Origin: Mallotus nudiflorus
Lineage: Eukaryota > Streptophyta > Magnoliopsida > Malpighiales > Euphorbiaceae
Direction of reading: 5' to 3'
NCBI GenBank assembly: GCA_947683625.1
Contig: CANTUR010000111.1
Span: 992,001 to 1,056,000 of the forward strand
DNA length: 64,000 bases
This document shows, one piece after another, positions 58,161 to 64,000 of the stretch; position 1 is the stretch's first letter; each line of letters begins with the position of its first letter. Made by a program: the position numbers and the translations under genes. The notes under the pieces are model-generated. The model was given only the letters and a program-made list of their open reading frames with translations. It did not search any database and was not told where the DNA came from.

Positions 58161-59443
58161 TACACCACTGTTTATCCAAAAATCTCAATAATCATTCGTC
58201 CATAACTTAGATCATGTAATCTCATATCAATCAACATACCAAAACCTAGCAACTAGTGTATTGTTGCGCAACAGTTCTAGTGTAGCACACTAGGTAGTAT
58301 GTTCTATGGCTGTCCACCAAAACATTATATTAAAAATAAAATAATAAAAGCATCTTAAAATATACACAACATTGAATAATTACAATTAACATTCATCTTT
58401 ATATACATGAAAACATATATATCATAAAAATTTAGTTTACTACCAAAATTTAATTTATTTATATAATAAAAAATAAAAGAATTTATTATTCATTTATTTT
58501 CCCCAAAAATTACTACTAATTAACTAATAATTGAAAATTAATTATAAAAATATTTCAAACTTTTATTATTTAAAAATAATCTAAAATAGAATAAATAACA
58601 ATAATTTAATAAAATTAAATAATTTACTAATTTCTAATAATTTTTGAAAAATAATTATTTAAACATAACATTTAAAATTTCATAACTTAAATTCTATAAA
58701 ACCTTTCACAAAACTTCATTCACAAAGTTTACTTTACATAATTAACAAAATTTATTAAAAATATAAAATTTTTGAGCTTAGAATAGTAATGTGAACAGTT
58801 ACCGAACACTTGAAAAATTCTAATAATTTAGAAAATAAATAAAAAATCATATTTAATAAGATCATAATCTCAATTTCATTTTATATAACTACAACATTGT
58901 CCAATTTAACCGAATTCAAAATCAACAACAAATTAAACATAAAACATTGAAATCAACTTAACCAAAATTGGAGTTGTTGCCGGTGTTACCCGGTTAAATT
59001 GACTTAGTAGAAATGAAACCCAGGAGAAGAGGATTCAATGATGTCGGTGACACGTTCGGCGGTGGTTAAAGTTAACATCGATGAGCTCCTTCCCTATCTA
59101 GTGAAGAAGAAAACTGAGAAAGAAAGAGAAAGGAGGAGGAAGGAGGAGGGGAAGGGGAGCTGAGTGGTGTTGGTAGTGAGGGTGGTGGTTGGTGTCAAGT
59201 AGAAAAAGAAGATAGAAGAAGAAAAAAAATAAAGTACACCTAATATATATATGTACTTTATATATATTAGGTGTACTTTATTTTTTTCTTCTTCTATCTT
59301 CTAATATATATATCCTCCTTAATAAATTATTAAAATTTATTAAATTACACAAATAATAATAATTTCATAAAATAATAAAATAACAACTCACACTTTAAAT
59401 CCTTAATTTGATTTAATAATTAAATAAAATACGGGTTATAACA
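58161..59443 (-). mobile_element. 5' LTR of gypsy B, 5' part
   Basis: Resumes after the solo LTR and aligns with 25005-26573 and 45870-46168. It lacks about 550 bp near 58410 relative to the other LTR, with ATATAT at the deletion joint. It begins (element sense) TGTTATAACCCG at 59443. Confidence 0.85.
59208..59301. repeat. 94-bp near-perfect palindrome
   Basis: The arms of about 43 bp begin GAAGATAGAAGAAG and end TATCTTC and are complementary except for one A/T-run length difference. The centre is near TGTACTT. It is absent from the corresponding part of the other gypsy B LTR (45880-46030), so it arose after insertion. Confidence 0.85.
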
Positions 59444-59448
59444 TGGAT
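59444..59448. repeat. Target site duplication TGGAT (right)
   Basis: Directly right of gypsy B, codes for Leu-Asp/Trp-context copia sequence, and matches the left copy. Confidence 0.9.
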
Positions 59449-61770
59449 AATGGAGGAGAATATGTCAAAACACGAGTTCCAATAGTACTTCTAAGCCTAT
59501 GGCCTACATCATGAGATCTTATGTTCTTAGACACCACAACATAATGGGGTTCCAAAACAAAAAAATAGACACATACTAGAATTGACTCAAGCACTCTTAA
59601 TTGAAGCTCATGCACCTAGACGGTGTTGGATTGATGTTGTAGGTACTACCATAATATCTACTAACAGACTACCATCTTAAGTCCTAAACTTTGACACTCC
59701 TCTTCAAAAACTTTCTTATTATGTACATATACCTTTAGTTCTCATATTGCCTCAACAAGTGTTTAGTTTAGTAGCCCATATTCATTTTCCCAAAGCCTAG
59801 TGATAAAGCTTGATCCTTGTGTCATTCGGTGTGTTTTCTTGAGATATAGAGCTTAAAAGAAGGGATACTGGTGTTTTGATCCGTGACTCCATTCCTATAC
59901 ACCATTATAAATATGACATTTCTTGAATAACAAGTGTTCTTCTTGAGATGCGATACATATTTTTTACTTATGGGGGAGATAAGGATGAAGATTAGAGTTA
60001 GGTAATAGAGAATTAGATCAATTGGGGTTCAGAAGGGCCAAAAAACTCAAAATAACCTACTACCAAGCATGAAAGAGACTCTAAGCATAATGAAGGAAAC
60101 TTGGAACCTATTGCTGAGCGTGAAAGAGATTCTGAGCATAATGAGGGAAACTCAGAATGTAATGGTGGACATTGTAAAATAGACTCAGGTATTTATACAG
60201 AGCTTGATGAAGGTAACTTAGAAAAGAATATAGATCAGGCCCCTTATAGAGTACATGACTTATCTTTCAAGAATACTCTTAAGGTACAAATTCTAAACTC
60301 CTTTCCTTCGCTTTAAATAAATAATTATATTAGCTATAAATTTCCTTTCAAACATAACCGAGGAAAGCCTCCAAACTGATACTCACCTAACAAGAAGCTA
60401 AAGGAGGAACATATCCCATTGCTCATCATATATCCACTCAAAGACTCTCAAAACCTTTGAAGGCTTTTGCACATAAGCTTTCTGCCGATGATATTCCTCA
60501 TAAGGTGCAGGAGGCATTGAAAGATTGTTAATGGACTCAGGCAATAATGGATGAGATGATAGTTCTATAAAAGAATAATACCTAAACTCTAGTAAACTAC
60601 TTAAGGGAAAAAAAGTCATGGGTTATAAGTAGGCATTCTTTATAAACAAAAAAGCAAATGGATTAATAGAAAGATACAAGGCTAGACTCATGGCATAGGG
60701 GTATACTTAGACTCATGGTATTGATTACTAAGAGACATTCTCCTCTGTTGCAAAAATAAACACTGTAAGAGTTTTGTTATCGTTTGTTGCAAATTTGGGT
60801 TGGCCTCTTTATCAATTTGGTGTGAAGAATGCATTTTTACATAGGGACCTTAAAGAGGAAGTTTAAATGGATATTCCATTGGTTTGGAGACTTCATAAAA
60901 AGCTGAAGGTGTGTATAAACTACAAAAGGCATTATACAATTGGAAGTAGTCTCCCTGACATGGTTTGGTCGGTTTAGCTCAACAATAAGGAAGCATGAGT
61001 TCAGACAAAGTAACTCAGATCAAACTTTGTTTATGAAGCATTGAGATGGGAAATTAATAGCTCTAATTATCTATATTGATGATATGATAATTACAGGGAA
61101 TGATGAGAAAGAGATCACAAATTTACAAAGATACTTGCTGGTAGAATGATAAGCTAAGAAATTGTGAGAACCAGACACCAACAAACAAAGATCAGTATCA
61201 ATGGCTACTAGGTAAGTTAATATACTTATCCCACACAAGACCGAACATAGCATATGTGGTAAGTCTTATAAATTAGTTCATGCAAAATCTAAGTAAAGAT
61301 CATATAAATTAGTTCATGCTAACTAGGCAAGAAGCTTGGATAGGAAGTCAACGTCTGAGTATTTCACCTTTGTAGGAGGTAATCTCATCATATAAAGGAG
61401 TAAAAAGCAAAAGGTGGTTGCATTATCAAGTGCGGAAGTCAAGTTCAAAGGAATAGTGAAAGGCCTATATGAACTTCTTTGACTAAGAAGTCTACTTAGT
61501 GAAGTAGGGTATCATCCAAAGAGCGAAATGAACTTATACTGTGATAATCGTGCACCCATTTAGATTGCTTACAATTTGTTCAGCATGATCAGACTAAGCA
61601 AGTCAAAATAAACAGGTATTTTATCAAAGAAAAACTTGAAGCCAAAATAATCAAGTTTCCATTCGTAAAGTCCAAAGATTAGTTAGTAGATGTACTCACA
61701 AAACCTATCTCAAGCCTAGTGTTCCATGACTCACTAAGTAAGTTGGGCATTGATGATATCTATACACCAA

Positions 61771-61785
61771 CTTGAGGGGGAATAT
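61771..61785 (+). other. Polypurine tract of copia element
   Basis: CTTGAGGGGGAATAT just upstream of the 3' LTR. Confidence 0.8.
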
Positions 61786-61990
61786 TGGAATGTGAATTAA
61801 ATAATTAGAAATTAGGGAGGAAAAAAATTAAGAAAAAAATTGGGGGAAGAAATCAGAAAATGATTTATGTAAATCATGAATTGTATTTCCAAAGATAGGT
61901 TTATTTAGATATTGTATATGTGTGTATCATTTTTAAAGAAAATAGCAAGAAAAATACAAGATCTTCTTTCTTTCAATTCTTTTCTCAACA
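61786..61990 (+). mobile_element. 3' LTR of the copia element
   Basis: Starts TGGAATGTGAATT after the purine tract and ends TTCTCAACA, 205 bp. It is about 10-15 percent different from the 5' LTR by eye, indicating an old insertion. The bases after it (GTATT) do not match those before the 5' LTR (TAATT). Confidence 0.8.
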
Positions 61991-63280
61991 GTATTAAAGT
62001 AATTGGGAAGAATGAGTAAAAACAAAATTTGCAAGTAGTGGAGCTGGAATCTAATTCTTGAAGTTACATATGTTTTACTTTCTAAATTTGGGAATAAATT
62101 CTTGATAACACACTTACAATTTTCATCCTTGTACCTTATAAAAATTGAAATGAAATTACGTTGTATTTAGATGCAAAGAATTCGATCATACATTCATACA
62201 TTTGAATTGTTTGGCAACATGTAAACGTGTATTAATCAGGATTTTCCATGAACTCTATCTACATATTATTGAAATTTAATATTAAAAATATAAAATTTTA
62301 AATCAAATAGTTCTATGTAAACACAAGGTTAAGGAATTCAAATGAAGGCCAAGTGGCCAATTTGGACCCTTAATTTTAGCCCGAAGTTGACATTGATTTT
62401 CATAATTTTTTTTTTTGACAAAGGGAATTTTTTTTTTTGAAACTAGACTATATTGGATCTTTTTATTAAAAAAAAATTACAATAAAGTCTTGTAATTTTA
62501 GAGATAAATTTAATTTTGTTAAACAAATTTTATAATCAAATCTATTAAATTAAAAAAATTTTAATTTAATTGTACAGTTTTAAAAATTTTTAAGCTTCTA
62601 TATTTTTTATTTTAAAAAAGTTCAAAAAATTTATTTTTATATAGATTTAAAATTCTTTTAAAAAATCACAATCAAATGGTATACATATAAAAAAAAAGTT
62701 CAACAATTTATTCTTTAGTATACATAATTTTTTGTTAGTTAATTGTCTTGCTTAGTGGGCTTTTAAGTTTGGATGTGATCATGTATAGTTTTGGACGGGG
62801 AAGCTTCTTCTCTTATCTTATGCACTCAAGATGTTGGTTCCAGTTAATGCAGTTGAATTGATTTGCTTCAAAGAAATTGAAGTTAGTTAATTTATAGGGT
62901 TTGAAAAATTGTTTTAAGAAAAAATTCAATATTTTGAGAAGAATAATTTAAGCCGAAGTAAAGAAAAAACTTTATATCCATGGAGCCACAAACTTCTTGG
63001 CGATGGGATTGTTCAGGATAAGTCTTACCGAACTCTGCTAAGTACGTAGAATCAGGAGGGAGATTCCCTAACAGCTCAAGAAAAGCTCTAACTCTATCTT
63101 CCTTGCGACTTTCTTCAGAGAGTTTGTTTATAGACACTCCTCCAAGTAGGTTCATTAGAGTTTCGATTTTTTTGTCTCCTGAGGCGAATGTTTGAACACA
63201 CTTATTGCACCATTGTATCGCATCTTTACCATCTGAACTAATCCTAGTGTATCTTTCCCAAGATTTAGATACGTGTATAT
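61991..63280. repeat. Triplicated locus, unit 3, right part
   Basis: Resumes unit 3 after the copia element and follows unit 1 from about 17548 (AAAGTAATTGGGAAGAATGAG) to 19000. Contains remnant P3. No other coding signal. Confidence 0.7.
62892..63155 (-). pseudogene. Unrecognised short gene remnant, copy P3
   Basis: Open for 87 codons from an internal Met (MNLLGGVSINKLSEESRKED). It then shows RVRAFLELLGNLPPDSTYLA, FGKTYPEQSHRQE and a tail (about 62892-62985) without counterpart in P1 or P2. The similarity to P2 begins about 30 residues into that protein; upstream the frame is lost. It has probably lost its N-terminus. The family is not recognised. Confidence 0.45.
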
Positions 63281-63341
63281 TGTTGGGAAATTAATAGAGT
63301 TAGCACAGCATAATAATGTTTACAGAATCAAAATAAAATTA

Positions 63342-63374
<33 letters not shown>

Positions 63375-64000
63375 AGTGGTCAGATCAGTCATATAAATAA
63401 TTAAAATAACATCAATATTTTAACGTGATTCATCCTTAATTCTTGGGCTATATCCATGAAACAAAATTTGAAATTTTCTTTCACTATAAAAATAGTAGGT
63501 ACAAGAGAGAGTATTCTCTATATCAACATTAAAGGCATACAATAAAAGAGTTTTTACCAATATAGTGGCACTCAAAGTGTTTCCTAAACACCAAAAATAA
63601 TTTCATTACTATTTTATTACTCACCTGTTGGGAAAAAATTTCTCAAACCCTTACAACTCTCTCACACTCATGAAGCTAACTAGCTTTGGTTACCTCACAA
63701 GCTCGCCTTTTGCTTGTGGCTTTCCCATCACAAGGTTGTGCTTGTTGCTTCTCCCCCTCATAAGCACACAGACCACTCATAACTCTCCTCCACATACTTA
63801 TGGCTTGTCCTTGTCCATTTTTCAAATGGCCATTCAGATACATGGCTTTATATAGCTATGTAGTTGGCCAATTTGTCAACTGAATTGGCTTGAAAGTCAA
63901 TTAAAAACAAAAGAAAAAATCAACTAAAATTTGGCAATTTGTTAGCCTTCCTTTACTACATCAAGTTCAGTGCGATAAAGTTTTACAACTTTGTTTTTTT
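63281..64000. mobile_element. Unclassified insertion in the upstream region of P3, runs off the window
   Basis: Similarity to the upstream regions of P1 and P2 stops abruptly at 63280, and new sequence starts TGTTGGGAAATTAATAG. TGTTGGGAAA recurs at 63627. It contains an AAAT simple repeat (63345-63374) and TTCTTGGGCTATATCCATG. It may be an LTR or another repeat; the right end is not seen. The plus-strand ORF at 63628-63855 has no recognisable domain. Confidence 0.4.

Larger units (their letters stand above)
24244..59443 (-). mobile_element. Ty3/gypsy element B (Tekay-like), minus strand, itself carrying three insertions
   Basis: On the minus strand the 5' LTR begins at 59443 (TGTTATAACCCG) and ends at 53236. 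The internal region is about 53235-46169, and the 3' LTR runs from about 46168 to 24244. TGGAT flanks it at 24239-24243 and 59444-59448, a perfect 5-bp duplication of copia integrase sequence. It contains gag, protease, RT, RNase H and integrase remnants and a tRNA-Met primer site. Once the three nested insertions are removed it is about 12 kb. Many stops; inactive. Confidence 0.92.
59444..61785 (+). pseudogene. pol: copia integrase end, reverse transcriptase and RNase H remnant
   Basis: Resumes at TGGATAATGGAGGAGAATATG (DNGGEYV), next to the second catalytic Asp of integrase. The RT shows DYxETFSSVAKINTVRVLLS (near 60720-60780) and NAFLHRDLKEEV (60825-60870), and a degenerate YIDDM region at about 61070-61090. 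RNase H shows LYCDNRAPI near 61535 and KPISSLVFHDSLSKLGI before the purine tract. Many stops. The ORF at 60101-60316 lies in the spacer before RT. Confidence 0.8.
22113..61990 (+). mobile_element. Ty1/copia retrotransposon, split by a 35-kb nested insertion
   Basis: LTRs lie at 22113-22305 and 61786-61990, with gag, protease and the front of integrase on the left (22350-24243) and the rest of integrase, RT and RNase H on the right (59444-61780). Removing 24244-59443 plus one TGGAT copy rejoins the integrase segment ILQLDNGGEYV in frame. The element itself is about 4.7 kb, normal for copia. Stops and small gaps show it is old and inactive. Confidence 0.9.

Overview
The window is AT-rich plant nuclear DNA and almost entirely transposable elements. 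The lineages seen are Tat-, Athila- and Tekay/Del-like Ty3/gypsy elements plus one Ty1/copia element, with tRNA-Met and probably tRNA-Asp primer sites. This points to a flowering plant, probably a dicot, and to a repeat-dense region, probably heterochromatin. I see no intact host gene, tRNA, rRNA or CRISPR array. The only candidate host coding sequence is a short unrecognised reading frame present in three diverged tandem copies (18.5, 21.0 and 63.1 kb, minus strand).

Layout. 1-5571: 3' two thirds of a decayed Tat-type Ty3/gypsy element (plus strand) with an antisense extra ORF, a 105-bp tandem repeat and a 3' LTR. 6056-9373: solo LTR of a Tekay-like family with a perfect 5-bp target duplication. 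9.4-13.6 kb: AT-rich DNA ending in a satellite-like array with 31-bp hairpin subrepeats. 13.9-16.5 kb: minus-strand Athila-like fragment (gag, primer site, LTR). 16.5-22.1 kb and 62.0-63.3 kb: a locus triplicated in tandem.

The rest is a nest. A Ty1/copia element (22113-61990) sits in the third unit of the triplicated locus. Its integrase region is split by a minus-strand Ty3/gypsy element, called B here (24244-59443, target duplication TGGAT). B was hit three times: a TIR element in its pol (48246-50313), a solo LTR in its 5' LTR (54012-58160), and a 19.3-kb Tekay-type element in its 3' LTR (26574-45864, target duplication ATGGT).

That 19.3-kb element is the most striking object. It reads LTR-internal-LTR-internal-LTR, with one target duplication around the whole. 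The middle LTR looks like a crossover chimera of the outer two. The two internal regions differ by about 11 substitutions and one 1-bp insertion, yet share the same five in-frame stops. This fits unequal inter-LTR recombination of an element that was already defective when it inserted. The long LTRs of this group also carry several conserved inverted-repeat modules, whose stems vary in a compensating way between copies and families.
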